A stretch of DNA of 64,000 bases from Dechloromonas sp. UBA6271 (GTDB lineage Bacteria > Pseudomonadota > Gammaproteobacteria > Burkholderiales > Rhodocyclaceae): contig DJUX01000035.1 of assembly GCA_002440665.1 (NCBI GenBank), positions 1 through 64,000 on the forward strand, read 5' to 3'. Each line of letters starts with the position of its first letter. Within the stretch, counting starts at the first letter, position 1. Under the pieces are notes generated by a model that ran no database searches, had not been told where the DNA came from, and saw only the letters and a list, made by a program, of their open reading frames with translations. The translations under genes and the position numbers were made by a program. Below are positions 18,825-27,477 of this stretch, in pieces.

Positions 18825-19249
18825 GCGACCAGCTTCTCAGCAAGTCCGAACAAGCCGGGATCTATTACCTGGCGGCTGCTCGCCGCAACATGATCGAAAA
18901 TGTCGCCCGGCAGCTCCAGTTCCGTCATTGGCATTTGGAAATAGCCCCCGGGCAGATGGCTGGCGCGGTGCTAGAGCAGATTGGGAAGGTTCTGCATTTT
19001 CCGGAATGGTACGGCGCAAATTTCGATGCGCTGCACGACTGCCTGACCGACCCCGAGTGCCTGCCCGGCACCGGCCACATCCTGACGATCAGCGGCTGCA
19101 ACGGCCTGCGAAGCAGCGACCCGGAGGGCTTCGCCACCCTGCTGGAAGTATTCAAGGCGGCGACCGACGACCTGCGCCAGACAGGCGTTGCGCTCTGGAT
19201 CCTGCTAGACAAACCGCTACCCGGCATCCGTTCGCTACCTGCGGCATGA
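18821..19249 (+). CDS. Barstar-like ribonuclease inhibitor
   Basis: The 142-residue protein has the barstar core at about residues 35-120: HLEIAPGQMAGAVLEQIGKVLHF, then FPEWYGANFDALHDCLTD, the barnase-binding helix and loop with its W-G-x-N-x-D-A-L pattern. It neutralises the cognate secreted RNase in the cytoplasm. Its ATG overlaps the RNase stop (ATGA), and its own stop overlaps the nudB start, so the three are translationally coupled. Confidence 0.9.
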   Translation: MSDQLLSKSEQAGIYYLAAARRNMIENVARQLQFRHWHLEIAPGQMAGAVLEQIGKVLHFPEWYGANFDALHDCLTDPECLPGTGHILTISGCNGLRSSDPEGFATLLEVFKAATDDLRQTGVALWILLDKPLPGIRSLPAA

Positions 19250-19698
19250 CGGGTTTCAAGCAGCCCGTTTCGGTTCTCGTCGTCATTTTCACGCCTGCGC
19301 TCGAGGTGCTGCTGCTCGAACGTGCCGCCCACCCCGGCTTCTGGCAATCGGTCACTGGCAGCCGCGAGGCCGACGAAGAACTGACCGCCACGGCTTGTCG
19401 CGAGGTGACCGAGGAAACCGGCATTGACACCGTCCGCTACCCACCGGAAGACTGGCACATCACCAACACCTTCGAGATTTTCGCCGAGTGGCGGCATCGC
19501 TATGCACCGGACATCACCCAGAACACCGAGCACGTATTCGGCCTGCAACTTCCCGAGAAGTGCGAGATCGCCATCGCCCCCGGCGAACATCGCGACTGGC
19601 TCTGGATGCCCTGGCAGGCGGCGGCTGAACGCTGTTTCTCGTGGAGCAACCGGGATGCAATCCTTCTGCTGCCCGAAAGACTGATTCGGAGCTCTTGA
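19246..19698 (+). CDS. nudB: Dihydroneopterin triphosphate diphosphatase NudB
   Basis: The 150-residue Nudix hydrolase of folate synthesis starts MTGFKQPVSVLVVIF. The Nudix box at 38-60 (GSREADEELT...REVTEETGI) and the C-terminal HRDWLWMPWQAAAERCFSWSN motif fit NudB. Start codon and barstar stop overlap (ATGA). The aspS-nudB linkage is ancestral in betaproteobacteria; here the RNase/barstar pair sits between them. Confidence 0.92.
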   Translation: MTGFKQPVSVLVVIFTPALEVLLLERAAHPGFWQSVTGSREADEELTATACREVTEETGIDTVRYPPEDWHITNTFEIFAEWRHRYAPDITQNTEHVFGLQLPEKCEIAIAPGEHRDWLWMPWQAAAERCFSWSNRDAILLLPERLIRSS

Positions 19699-19758
19699 AA
19701 CGCCAGCGACACCCCTTATATTGGTCTCAGCAACACCTGATCAACAAAGGAGACCACC

Positions 19759-20175
19759 ATGGCAAACATCACCCGACTCGACCCCCTCGACGACCTGTTC
19801 CGTGGCTTTTTTGTCCGGCCAGTCGATTTCAACGGCACCACGCAGCAGCCTCCAAGCATCAAGATGGACGTCAAGGAACAGGGCGATAATTACCTCGTCC
19901 ATGCCGAACTACCCGGCGTCAAGAAGGAAGACATCCATGTCGTCGTCGACGGCAACCAGGTATCGATCAGCGCCGAAATCAAGCAGGAAAAGGAAGTCAG
20001 GGAAGGTGAGCGCGTCCTGCGTTCCGAACGCTATTTCGGCAAGGTTTCACGCTCGTTCCAGATGGGCCAGGAGATCGACGATGCCAAGGCTACGGCCAAA
20101 TTCAACGAAGGCGTCCTCGAACTGACCCTGCCCAAGCGCGCCGCCAGCCCGAACAAGCGGCTGACCGTCGAATAA
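19759..20175 (+). CDS. Hsp20/alpha-crystallin small heat-shock protein
   Basis: The 138-residue chaperone has a short N-terminal arm (LDPLDDLFRGFFVRPVDF), the alpha-crystallin domain (YLVHAELPGVKKEDIHVVVDG ... GVLELTLPKR) and a short C-terminal tail. It holds unfolding proteins during stress. AAAGGAG lies 6 bases before the ATG and a strong terminator follows, so it is probably monocistronic. No CIRCE element or sigma-32 promoter was confidently identified. Confidence 0.93.
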   Translation: MANITRLDPLDDLFRGFFVRPVDFNGTTQQPPSIKMDVKEQGDNYLVHAELPGVKKEDIHVVVDGNQVSISAEIKQEKEVREGERVLRSERYFGKVSRSFQMGQEIDDAKATAKFNEGVLELTLPKRAASPNKRLTVE

Positions 20176-20194
20176 TCGGCGCCACGCCCGAGAA

Positions 20195-20222
20195 AAAGGC
20201 CGGACCCCGTTCCGGCCTTTTT
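20195..20222 (+). terminator. Rho-independent terminator after hsp20
   Basis: AAAGGCCGGA (20195-20204) pairs with TCCGGCCTTT (20211-20220), followed by T's. Confidence 0.88.
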
Positions 20223-20260
20223 CTTTGTACAATCCGCGGCGATTCAACTTGGAGCCCGCC

Positions 20261-21148
20261 ATGAGCATCGAAGACCTCACCCCCGGCATCAAGGCCGCCG
20301 TTCTGGCCGAAGCCCTGCCTTACATCAAGCGCTTCCACGGCAAGACCATCGTCGTCAAGTATGGCGGCAACGCGATGACCGACGAGCACCTGAAGAGCTG
20401 CTTCGCGCGCGATGTCGTGCTACTCGAACTGGTCGGCTTCAACATCGTCGTCGTGCACGGCGGTGGCCCGCAGATCGAAAACCTGCTCGCCCGTGTCGGC
20501 AAGAAGGGCGAGTTCATCCAGGGCATGCGCGTCACTGATGCCGAAACCATGGAAGTCGTCGAAATGGTCCTCGGCGGCCAGGTCAACAAGGACATCGTCA
20601 ACCTGATCAACCAGCACGGCGGCAAGGCCGTCGGCCTGACCGGCAAGGATGGCAACTTCATCCGTGCCAAAAAGCTGATGCTGGAGGACAAGGACAACCC
20701 CGGCGACCTGATCGACGTCGGCCAAGTCGGCCAGATCACGCAGATCGACCCGTCGCTGATCGACCACCTCGACCGGGGCGCCTTCATTCCGGTCATCGCT
20801 CCGATCGGCGTCGGCAAGGATGGCGAAACCTACAATATCAACGCCGATGTCGTCGCCGGCAAGATCGCCGAAGTGCTCAAGGCCGAGAAATTGGTTCTGC
20901 TCACCAACACCCCCGGCGTGCTCGACAAGGAAGGCAATTTGATCACCGGCATCACGCCCAAGCAGATCGACGAAATGGTCGAGGACGGTACCCTCTCCGG
21001 CGGCATGCTGCCGAAGATCGGCTCAGCGCTCGACGCGGCACGCAACGGCGTCAAGGGCGTGCACATCATCGACGGCCGCGTCGAGCACGCGCTGCTGCTG
21101 GAAATCCTAACCGACCACGGGGTCGGGACGATGATCAAGTCGCACTAA
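20261..21148 (+). CDS. argB: Acetylglutamate kinase
   Basis: The 295-residue amino-acid kinase phosphorylates N-acetylglutamate, step 2 of arginine synthesis. Motifs are KYGGNAM near the N-terminus, VVHGGGPQI, and the C-terminal LSGGMLPKIGSALDAARNGV. The ATG at 20261 follows TTGGAG. The HAD gene begins directly at the base after the argB stop codon. Confidence 0.96.
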   Translation: MSIEDLTPGIKAAVLAEALPYIKRFHGKTIVVKYGGNAMTDEHLKSCFARDVVLLELVGFNIVVVHGGGPQIENLLARVGKKGEFIQGMRVTDAETMEVVEMVLGGQVNKDIVNLINQHGGKAVGLTGKDGNFIRAKKLMLEDKDNPGDLIDVGQVGQITQIDPSLIDHLDRGAFIPVIAPIGVGKDGETYNINADVVAGKIAEVLKAEKLVLLTNTPGVLDKEGNLITGITPKQIDEMVEDGTLSGGMLPKIGSALDAARNGVKGVHIIDGRVEHALLLEILTDHGVGTMIKSH

Positions 21149-21790
21149 ATGAAGTCCGGTCGCACCTGGCTGTTCGACCTCGACAACACCCTCCACAACG
21201 CGACCCCCCACATCTTTCCCCACATCAACCGCTCGATGCGCGACTACATCGAGCGGCATCTGGGCGTCGACCGGCACGAAGCGACGCGCATCCGGCAGGA
21301 TTACTGGGTGCGCTACGGCGCCACACTGCTCGGCCTGATCCGCCATCACGGCACCGACCCCGACCATTTCCTGCGGGAAACGCACCAGTTTCCCGACCTG
21401 CGCCGCCTCGTCGTCTTCGAGCGCCCGGTTATCCACGCCCTGCGTCGCCTGCGCGGGCGCAAAATCATCTTTTCCAACGCGCCGCGCCACTACGCCGAGG
21501 CCATCCTCGAAATCACCGGCCTGGGTGCCTGCTTCGACGCTGTCTATTCGGTGGAAAACGTCCGTTACCAGCCCAAGCCGATGCTCGCCGGCTTCCGCAC
21601 CCTGTTGCGCGCAGAACGGCTCGACCCGCGACGCTGCATCATGGTCGAGGACAGTCTCGCCAACCTCGTTGCCGCCAAGAAACTCGGCATGAAGACCGTG
21701 TGGGTAAGCACTAGCTACCGCCGCTCACCCAGCGTCGATCAAAAAATCACCTCGGTGCTCGAACTTCCGGAACGCTGCGGTCGACTATAA
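21149..21790 (+). CDS. HAD pyrimidine 5'-nucleotidase
   Basis: The 213-residue HAD hydrolase has motif I FDLDNTLHNA, motif II FSNAPRHY, and motif III/IV KPMLAGFR...CIMVEDSLANL. This fits the pyrimidine 5'-nucleotidase (SDT1-like) subgroup usually found between argB and slmA in betaproteobacteria. It starts with no gap after argB. A TGCGGTCGAC word with two AT tracts spans its 3' end. Confidence 0.85.
   Translation: MKSGRTWLFDLDNTLHNATPHIFPHINRSMRDYIERHLGVDRHEATRIRQDYWVRYGATLLGLIRHHGTDPDHFLRETHQFPDLRRLVVFERPVIHALRRLRGRKIIFSNAPRHYAEAILEITGLGACFDAVYSVENVRYQPKPMLAGFRTLLRAERLDPRRCIMVEDSLANLVAAKKLGMKTVWVSTSYRRSPSVDQKITSVLELPERCGRL
21776..21785 (+). repeat. Dispersed word, 10-base core TGCGGTCGAC
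   Basis: At the 3' end of the HAD gene; followed by TATAATTTTTGGGCAAAAT, with both A/T tracts. Confidence 0.7.
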
Positions 21791-21835
21791 TTTTTGGGCA
21801 AAATCCAAAAAGCCATAACGGAGGGAGACAAGACC

Positions 21836-22447
21836 ATGGCGACCAAGCCCGGCGAACGCCGCCTGCAAATTCTGCAGACCCTGGCCCAGATGCTGGAAAC
21901 GCCCAAGGGAGAGAAAATCACCACCGCCGCCCTAGCGGCCAAGCTGGAATGTTCCGAAGCCGCGCTCTATCGCCACTTCGCCAGCAAGGCACAGATGTTC
22001 GACGGGCTGATCGAATTCATCGAACAAAGCCTGTTCGGCGTAATCAACCAGATCACCTCCGAAGAAACCCAGGGGCTCAAGCAGGTGGAATTGATCCTCG
22101 GCCTGTTGCTGCGCTTCGCCCAGAAAAATCGCGGCATGACGCGCGTGCTGATTGGCGACGCCCTGAGCAATGAAAACGAGCGCCTGCAGGCGCGCATCAA
22201 TACTCTGCTCGACAAGATCGAAGCTGCCCTGAAACAGGCGCTGCGCATCGCCGCGACGCAGGAAAGCCTGAAACCGGATGCCGATTTCGGCGCGCTGGCC
22301 AACCTGCTGCGCTGCTACGTCGTCGGCCGCTGGGAGCAATATACCCGCAGCGGCTTCGTCCGCGAACCGCTCGCCCAATGGCCGCAACAGTGGCCAATGC
22401 TGTACTTCGCCTGCCTGTCGCAGTCGGGCATTCCGGCTAACGCTTGA
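21836..22447 (+). CDS. slmA: Nucleoid occlusion factor SlmA
   Basis: The 203-residue TetR-like protein has an N-terminal helix-turn-helix (KITTAALAAKLECSEAALYRHFASKAQMF) and the SlmA-type C-terminal domain (GMTRVLIGDALSNENERLQ). It binds chromosomal sites and blocks FtsZ ring assembly over the nucleoid. The ATG at 21836 follows GGAGGGA. A terminator separates it from convergent hemB. Confidence 0.93.
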   Translation: MATKPGERRLQILQTLAQMLETPKGEKITTAALAAKLECSEAALYRHFASKAQMFDGLIEFIEQSLFGVINQITSEETQGLKQVELILGLLLRFAQKNRGMTRVLIGDALSNENERLQARINTLLDKIEAALKQALRIAATQESLKPDADFGALANLLRCYVVGRWEQYTRSGFVREPLAQWPQQWPMLYFACLSQSGIPANA

Positions 22448-22451
22448 AAGA

Positions 22452-22477
22452 AAAAAGGCGGCTCGTGCCGCCCTTTC
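22452..22477. terminator. Terminator between slmA and hemB
   Basis: GGCGGC (22457-22462) pairs with GCCGCC (22467-22472); flanking A and T runs let it serve both convergent genes. Confidence 0.7.
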
Positions 22478-22495
22478 TGCAGCCCCAGAAACAAC

Positions 22496-23497
22496 TCAGC
22501 GCTTCAGATACTCCGCCGCATCCAGCGCGAAATAAGTCAGTATGCCGTCTGCCCCGGCCCGCTTGAAGGCCAGCAGGCTTTCCAGCACGCAAGCCTCCTC
22601 ATTCAGCCAGCCGTTCTGCGCGGCGGCCTTGAGCATCGCGTACTCGCCGCTGACCTGATAAGCGTAGGTCGGCACCTTGAACTCGTCCTTGACGCGCCGA
22701 ACGATGTCCAGATACGGCATGCCCGGCTTGACCATGACCATGTCGGCACCCTCTTCTAGATCTAGCGCGACCTCCTTCAGCGCCTCGTCGCCATTCGCCG
22801 GGTCCATCTGGTAGGTGTATTTGTTGCCCTTGCCCAGGTTGCCGGCCGAGCCGACCGCGTCGCGGAAAGGCCCATAGAACGCAGAAGCATACTTGGCGGA
22901 ATAGGCCAGAATCCGCGTGTAGATTTGCCCAGCCTCATTCAGTTCGGCGCGGATGCGGCCGATGCGGCCGTCCATCATGTCCGAGGGTGCCACCACATCC
23001 GCCCCCGCCTCGGCATGGCACAACGCCTGTTTGGCCAGGACCTCCAGCGTCTCGTCGTTCAGCACGTAACCTGTCTCGTCGATGAGACCGTCCTGCCCGT
23101 GGCTGGTGTAGGGATCGAGCGCCACGTCGGTGATCACGCCCAGTTCCGGGAACTCGCGTTTCAGCGCGCGCACGACGCGCGGTACCAGGCCATGACTGTT
23201 GAACGCCTCTTCCGCAGCGAGCGATTTCAGCGAGCTATCGACCACGGGGAATAGCGCCAGCGCCGGAATCCCCAGTTTCACCGCGCGCTCGGCGGTTTTC
23301 AGCAGCACGTCGAGCGACTGGCGCTCAACGCCTGGCATCGACGCCACCTTCTCGACCCGCCCTTCACCATCCAGAACGAAAACAGGGTAAATGAAGTCGT
23401 CGACCGTAAGCACCGACTCACGCATCAGCCGACGGGAAAAATCATCGCGCCGCATCCGGCGCATGCGGGTTCCAGGGAAATGCCCGGTTGCACTCAT
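22496..23497 (-). CDS. hemB: Delta-aminolevulinic acid dehydratase (porphobilinogen synthase)
   Basis: The 333-residue enzyme condenses two 5-aminolevulinates to porphobilinogen in heme synthesis. The Schiff-base lysines lie in YSAKYASAFYGPFRDA and MVMVKPGMPYLD. The aspartate-rich segment (VVAPSDMMDGR) is of the Mg-dependent, cysteine-poor type. It is followed upstream by a gap of about 130 bp (23498-23629) that shows nothing but the end of engB. Confidence 0.96.
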   Translation of the reverse strand: MSATGHFPGTRMRRMRRDDFSRRLMRESVLTVDDFIYPVFVLDGEGRVEKVASMPGVERQSLDVLLKTAERAVKLGIPALALFPVVDSSLKSLAAEEAFNSHGLVPRVVRALKREFPELGVITDVALDPYTSHGQDGLIDETGYVLNDETLEVLAKQALCHAEAGADVVAPSDMMDGRIGRIRAELNEAGQIYTRILAYSAKYASAFYGPFRDAVGSAGNLGKGNKYTYQMDPANGDEALKEVALDLEEGADMVMVKPGMPYLDIVRRVKDEFKVPTYAYQVSGEYAMLKAAAQNGWLNEEACVLESLLAFKRAGADGILTYFALDAAEYLKR

Positions 23498-23629
23498 GTT
23501 TCGACCTCAAACCATTCAAATTGCAGATTCTTGTTCGCTGTGGAACTTTTCGCATTGACCCACGTCAGAGTCAGCAGATGGCACGCGCTGTCTCCCGCTT
23601 CACCTCCCTGAGCGGGTGCCTTGACCACG

Positions 23630-24292
23630 TTAAGGCATTTTGGCCCCCGGACCCCCCTTATCCGGGGGTCTTTTGTTTTCCGCCACCTTTTTCTCGATCT
23701 CCAACCACCCGGCAAGCACCGCCTCCGCCTCTTCGACACCCGTCTTTTTGAGGCTGGAGAAGAGTTGCACCGAATACAGTTCGGCATCGCCCCATGTCGC
23801 CAGCTCCGCCTTGACCGAACGCAAGGCTTTTGTCTGCTCCTGCCGGCTCAGCTTGTCAGCCTTCGAAAGCAGCACGTGGATGGGACGCCCCGTGGGTCGG
23901 AACCAGTCGATCAGGCGCAAATCGAGATCGGTCAGCGGGCGCCTGATGTCCATGATGACGACCAGGCCGGCCAGTTGCTCCCGCTTGCTGAGATAAGGCC
24001 CGATCAGCCCTTCCCACTGCGAGCGGATCGCCTCCGGCGCCTTGGCATACCCGTATCCGGGCAGGTCGACAAAGTACTTGCCGTCTGACAGCGTGAAGTA
24101 ATTGAGATGCTGCGTGCGGCCCGGCGTCTTGCTGACATAAGCCAAGCGCGTGCGTCCGGCCAAGGTATTGATTGCGGAAGATTTTCCGGCATTGGAACGG
24201 CCGGCAAAGGCAATTTCGCGGACCGCATCCTGGGGAAGATCGCGAAGATGGGCGACGGTCGTAAGAAAAACCGCCTGCTGGAACAAAGGCAT
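23630..24292 (-). CDS. engB: Ribosome biogenesis GTPase EngB (YihA/YsxC)
   Basis: The 220-residue GTPase has G1 GRSNAGKSS, G3 DLPGYGYAK, G4 SKADKLS, and the TPGRTQ switch I. It acts in 50S subunit assembly and cell division. The C-terminal tail (NKRPPDKGGPGAKMP) is encoded by a G/C-rich hairpin sequence. It is divergent from the cytochrome c4 gene, a common arrangement in betaproteobacteria. Confidence 0.95.
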   Translation of the reverse strand: MPLFQQAVFLTTVAHLRDLPQDAVREIAFAGRSNAGKSSAINTLAGRTRLAYVSKTPGRTQHLNYFTLSDGKYFVDLPGYGYAKAPEAIRSQWEGLIGPYLSKREQLAGLVVIMDIRRPLTDLDLRLIDWFRPTGRPIHVLLSKADKLSRQEQTKALRSVKAELATWGDAELYSVQLFSSLKKTGVEEAEAVLAGWLEIEKKVAENKRPPDKGGPGAKMP

Positions 24293-24400
24293 AAAAAACT
24301 CTCAGGAGCCGCCAAGGCGGCGGAGAACTAATATAGAATAGCAGGTTTGTAACTTCCGTTCCGGCCAAAGCGCCCAAAAACGCGCATTAGGAGTTCGAAA

Positions 24401-25036
24401 ATGATCCGTACAGCGGCAATGGCAATCCTTCTTGCCACCAGTTTCATGTCTCACGCGGCTGAAGAAGCCAAAGCCAAGGCAGACCCCGCCAAGGGCAAGG
24501 CCATCGCCGAAACCGTTTGTGTCGCCTGTCATGGCGCCGACGGCAACAGCGCAGCGTCGGCCAACCCGCACCTGGCTGCCCAGCATCAGGAATATATCTA
24601 CAAGCAGCTGACGAACTTCAAGGCAGTCGATGGCAAGCCGGCAGCCCGCAACAACGCCATCATGGGTGGCATGGCGGCACCGCTGTCGGACGAAGACATG
24701 CGCAACGTCGCTGCCTGGTTCGCCAGCCAGAAGCTGAAGCCGGCAGTTGCCAAGGACGAGTCCAAGATTGCCCTCGGCCAGAAAATCTGGCGCCAGGGTG
24801 ACTTCAAGAAGGGCATCCCGGCCTGTGCCGGTTGCCATGGCCCGGCCGGCGCCGGCATGCCTGCCCAGTACCCGCGCCTGGCTGGCCAGTTCCCGGAATA
24901 TACCGAAGCACAGCTGAAGACCTTCCGTACCGAAGAACGCAACAACGACCCGGAAAAGATGATGCGGATGATCGCCGCCAAGATGTCCGATGTCGAAATC
25001 AAGGCCGTGGCGGAATACGCGGCCGGTCTTCGCTAA
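24401..25036 (+). CDS. Diheme cytochrome c4
   Basis: The 211-residue periplasmic protein has a signal peptide (first ~19 residues) and two class I cytochrome c domains with CVACH (40-44) and CAGCH (142-146). Distal methionines are likely in NNAIMGGMAAPL and KMMRMIAAKMSD. Cytochrome c4 passes electrons from the bc1 complex to terminal oxidases or nitrogen-oxide reductases. It is monocistronic, with a terminator just downstream. Confidence 0.93.
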   Translation: MIRTAAMAILLATSFMSHAAEEAKAKADPAKGKAIAETVCVACHGADGNSAASANPHLAAQHQEYIYKQLTNFKAVDGKPAARNNAIMGGMAAPLSDEDMRNVAAWFASQKLKPAVAKDESKIALGQKIWRQGDFKKGIPACAGCHGPAGAGMPAQYPRLAGQFPEYTEAQLKTFRTEERNNDPEKMMRMIAAKMSDVEIKAVAEYAAGLR

Positions 25037-25053
25037 CTCGGCGAATCACGGGA

Positions 25054-25080
25054 AAAAGGCAGCTGCGGCTGCCTTTTATT
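25054..25080 (+). terminator. Rho-independent terminator after cytochrome c4
   Basis: AAAAGGCAGC (25054-25063), loop TGCG, GCTGCCTTTT (25068-25077), then an A/T-rich tail. Confidence 0.88.
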
Positions 25081-25159
25081 TTTTCCGGCCTTGGCATCCG
25101 CGCCACGGGCGGATAGACTGCTCTGACAACAACGCTCAACCTCGCCGAGGAGACCAAAT

Positions 25160-25594
25160 ATGAAAACGCTCAAGCAAATGCTGGCCGGCAAACATCGGCC
25201 GCTCGCCGTCGTCTCGCCGAACGATTCCGTCTTTCATGCCTTGACCCTGATGGCTCAGCATGACGTTGGCGCCCTGATGGTGCTTGACGGCGAACAACTG
25301 GTCGGCATTTTTTCGGAGCGCGATTACGCGCGCAAGATCATCCTGCACGGCAAGAGTTCGAAAGAAACGCTGGTCAGCGAAATCATGAGCGACAAGGTCG
25401 CCTATGTCACCCCCGCCACGACACTTGACGAGTGCATGGCGCTGATGACCGAAAAGCGCTTCCGCCACCTGCCGGTACTGTCGGAGGATGACAATAGCGT
25501 CGTCGGCATCATTTCCATTGGCGATCTGGTCAAGGAAACCATCAGCAGCCAGCAGTTTCTGATAAAGCAGCTGGAACATTACATTTCTGGCTGA
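25160..25594 (+). CDS. CBS-domain pair protein
   Basis: The 144-residue protein consists of two CBS motifs (FHALTLMAQHDVGALMVLDG...GIFSERDYARK and TLDECMALMTEKRFRHLPVL...GIISIGDLV). Stand-alone CBS pairs bind adenine nucleotides as energy sensors; a partner is not evident. GAGGAG lies upstream and two hairpins follow, so it appears to be a single-gene unit. Confidence 0.9.
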   Translation: MKTLKQMLAGKHRPLAVVSPNDSVFHALTLMAQHDVGALMVLDGEQLVGIFSERDYARKIILHGKSSKETLVSEIMSDKVAYVTPATTLDECMALMTEKRFRHLPVLSEDDNSVVGIISIGDLVKETISSQQFLIKQLEHYISG

Positions 25595-25626
25595 AACGGC
25601 AGCGGTTTCACGCTGCCGTTCCGTTA

Positions 25627-25668
25627 AAAAGACAATCGCCCGCGCTTTCCCGGGCGATTGTCTTTTCC
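25627..25668 (+). terminator. Strong hairpin terminator after the CBS gene
   Basis: A 16-bp perfect stem (25627-25642 with 25651-25666) starts AAAAGACAATCGCCCG. A weaker hairpin around 25597-25616 precedes it. The rest of the gap to msrP shows no gene. Confidence 0.85.
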
Positions 25669-25851
25669 CGGCCCTGACTCTGCGGTTTTGCGTGGCTGGT
25701 GGTCCGGCAGCCCGAACCGCCTCTCGCCATCGCTGTCTCAGCTTCACCATGGAGCGTTTCAGACAGCCTCAATTCCGCACCCGCCACATGACTGTAAGTT
25801 TTCCGGAGTGTCCAGCGACTAATCAGCAAATGAAGAGCGCGAGGTAACACC

Positions 25852-26805
25852 ATGCTTATACTGCACCGACCGGAAATCCTTCCATCCGAAATCACCCCAC
25901 CCGATGTCTATGGTGCGCGGCGAAAATTCCTGCGCGACGTGACACTAGGACTGGGCGCCGCCGGCCTCGGGCTGATGGGCAACAGCCACGCTGCCACAGC
26001 CGAGCGCATCCGCTTTGAGGCAATCACCCCAGGCCCATTTTCGGCAAACGATGAAAAAATCACGCCCTACGCTTCGGTTACTGAATACGGCAACTTTTAC
26101 GAGTTCGGACCCGACAAGGACAGCCCGGCCCGCAACGCGCACCGCTTGCGCACCCGGCCGTGGACCGTCGGCATCGAAGGCGAAGTTAAGACGCCGAAGA
26201 CCTTTGCCATCGAAGACATACTCAAGTGGACACCACTCGAGGAACGCGTCTACCGGATGCGCTGCGTCGAAGGCTGGAGCGCCGTCATTCCCTGGGTCGG
26301 CATTCCGCTCGCCGAATTGATCAAGCGCAGCGACGTTACCGGCAACGCAAAATTCGTCGAATTCTGGAGTCTTGCCGACCCCGAACAGATGCCCTACGTC
26401 CGCGTCCCGTTTCTCGACTGGCCCTACATCGAGGCACTCAGACTCGACGAGGCGATGCATCCGCTGGCCCTGCTCGGCCTCGGCATGTACGGCGAGCAAA
26501 TGCCCAAGCAGAACGGCGCCCCGTTGCGCGTAGTCGCTCCCTGGAAATACGGTTTCAAGGGTGCCAAGTCGATCGTCAAGGTACGCTTCGTCGAAAAGCA
26601 GCCCCCGACCGTGTGGACCAAGGCTGGCCCCGACGAATACGGCTTCTATTCCAACGTCAACCCGGATGTGCCACACAAACGCTGGAGCCAGAGCCACGAA
26701 CGCCGACTGGGCGAATTCTTCAAGCGTAAGACCCTGCCCTTCAACGGGTATGGCGAACAGGTGGCCGGACTTTATACCGGCATGGATTTACGCAAGAATT
26801 TCTGA
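25852..26805 (+). CDS. msrP: Protein-methionine-sulfoxide reductase catalytic subunit MsrP
   Basis: The 317-residue molybdopterin enzyme is exported by the Tat system: the twin-arginine signal RRKFLRD lies at residues 23-29. The molybdenum-ligand cysteine is C138 in YRMRCVEGWSAVIPW. It repairs oxidised methionines of periplasmic proteins, taking electrons from MsrQ, whose gene starts 3 bases later. Confidence 0.95.
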   Translation: MLILHRPEILPSEITPPDVYGARRKFLRDVTLGLGAAGLGLMGNSHAATAERIRFEAITPGPFSANDEKITPYASVTEYGNFYEFGPDKDSPARNAHRLRTRPWTVGIEGEVKTPKTFAIEDILKWTPLEERVYRMRCVEGWSAVIPWVGIPLAELIKRSDVTGNAKFVEFWSLADPEQMPYVRVPFLDWPYIEALRLDEAMHPLALLGLGMYGEQMPKQNGAPLRVVAPWKYGFKGAKSIVKVRFVEKQPPTVWTKAGPDEYGFYSNVNPDVPHKRWSQSHERRLGEFFKRKTLPFNGYGEQVAGLYTGMDLRKNF

Positions 26806-26808
26806 ACA

Positions 26809-27474
26809 ATGACCACGCAAAAAACCACGCCACCGATAGCCCAACTCAAAGCCGCCCTTTTCCTCGTGGCTCTCCTGCCGCTGGGGCGCCTGCTCTGGGC
26901 CGCCTACACTGGCGATTTCGGCCCCAATCCAGTCGAATTCGTCCAGCGCTGGACCGGTACCTGGACCTTCAACCTCCTGCTGCTGACACTCTGCGTCTCA
27001 CCGCTGCGCGCCTATACGCAATGGCACTGGCTGCTCCGCCTGCGGCGCATGCTCGGACTGTTCACCTTTTTCTACGCGACACTGCACTTCCTGTCCTTCA
27101 TCGGCTTCGACCATTCCTTTGCGGTCGACGAGATCGCCAAGGACATTTTCAAGCGCCCCTTCGTCACCGTCGGTTTCGCCGCCTTCCTGCTGCTGATTCC
27201 ACTGGCCGCCACCTCGAACCAATGGGCCATCCGCAAGCTGGGCGGACGCAAGTGGCAGGAACTGCACCGCAACGTCTACCTGATCGGCATTCTCGCCTGC
27301 GTGCATTATTTCTGGCTGGTCAAGGCAACTGCGCTGCTCTGGCCGCTGGCCTATTCGGTCGCCCTCGCCTTCCTGCTCGGCTGGCGAGTACGCGAACGGC
27401 AGCGCAAGGCGATCCCGGTACCGCAGTTCCAGAACGCCAAGCCGCTCAAGTTCTTCAAGCAGAAACCTGACTAG
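26809..27474 (+). CDS. msrQ: Heme-binding membrane subunit MsrQ
   Basis: The 221-residue polytopic b-type cytochrome has about six helices; heme ligand histidines are likely in FFYATLHFLSFI, QELHRNVYL and ILACVHYFW. It feeds respiratory-chain electrons to MsrP. It follows msrP directly and is convergent with bioC. It contains an exact TTGCGGTCGAC word. Confidence 0.94.
   Translation: MTTQKTTPPIAQLKAALFLVALLPLGRLLWAAYTGDFGPNPVEFVQRWTGTWTFNLLLLTLCVSPLRAYTQWHWLLRLRRMLGLFTFFYATLHFLSFIGFDHSFAVDEIAKDIFKRPFVTVGFAAFLLLIPLAATSNQWAIRKLGGRKWQELHRNVYLIGILACVHYFWLVKATALLWPLAYSVALAFLLGWRVRERQRKAIPVPQFQNAKPLKFFKQKPD
27119..27129 (+). repeat. Dispersed word TTGCGGTCGAC
   Basis: Exact copy in msrQ (FAVDE); ATTTTC follows at +16; the first A/T tract is absent. 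Confidence 0.7.
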
Positions 27475-27477
27475 ACG

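Noticed and set aside
23641..23681. Hairpin CCCCCGGA/TCCGGGGG with a following T-rich stretch on the plus strand
   Set aside because: It lies in the 3' coding end of engB (minus strand) and no plus-strand gene precedes it, so a terminator role is unsupported.
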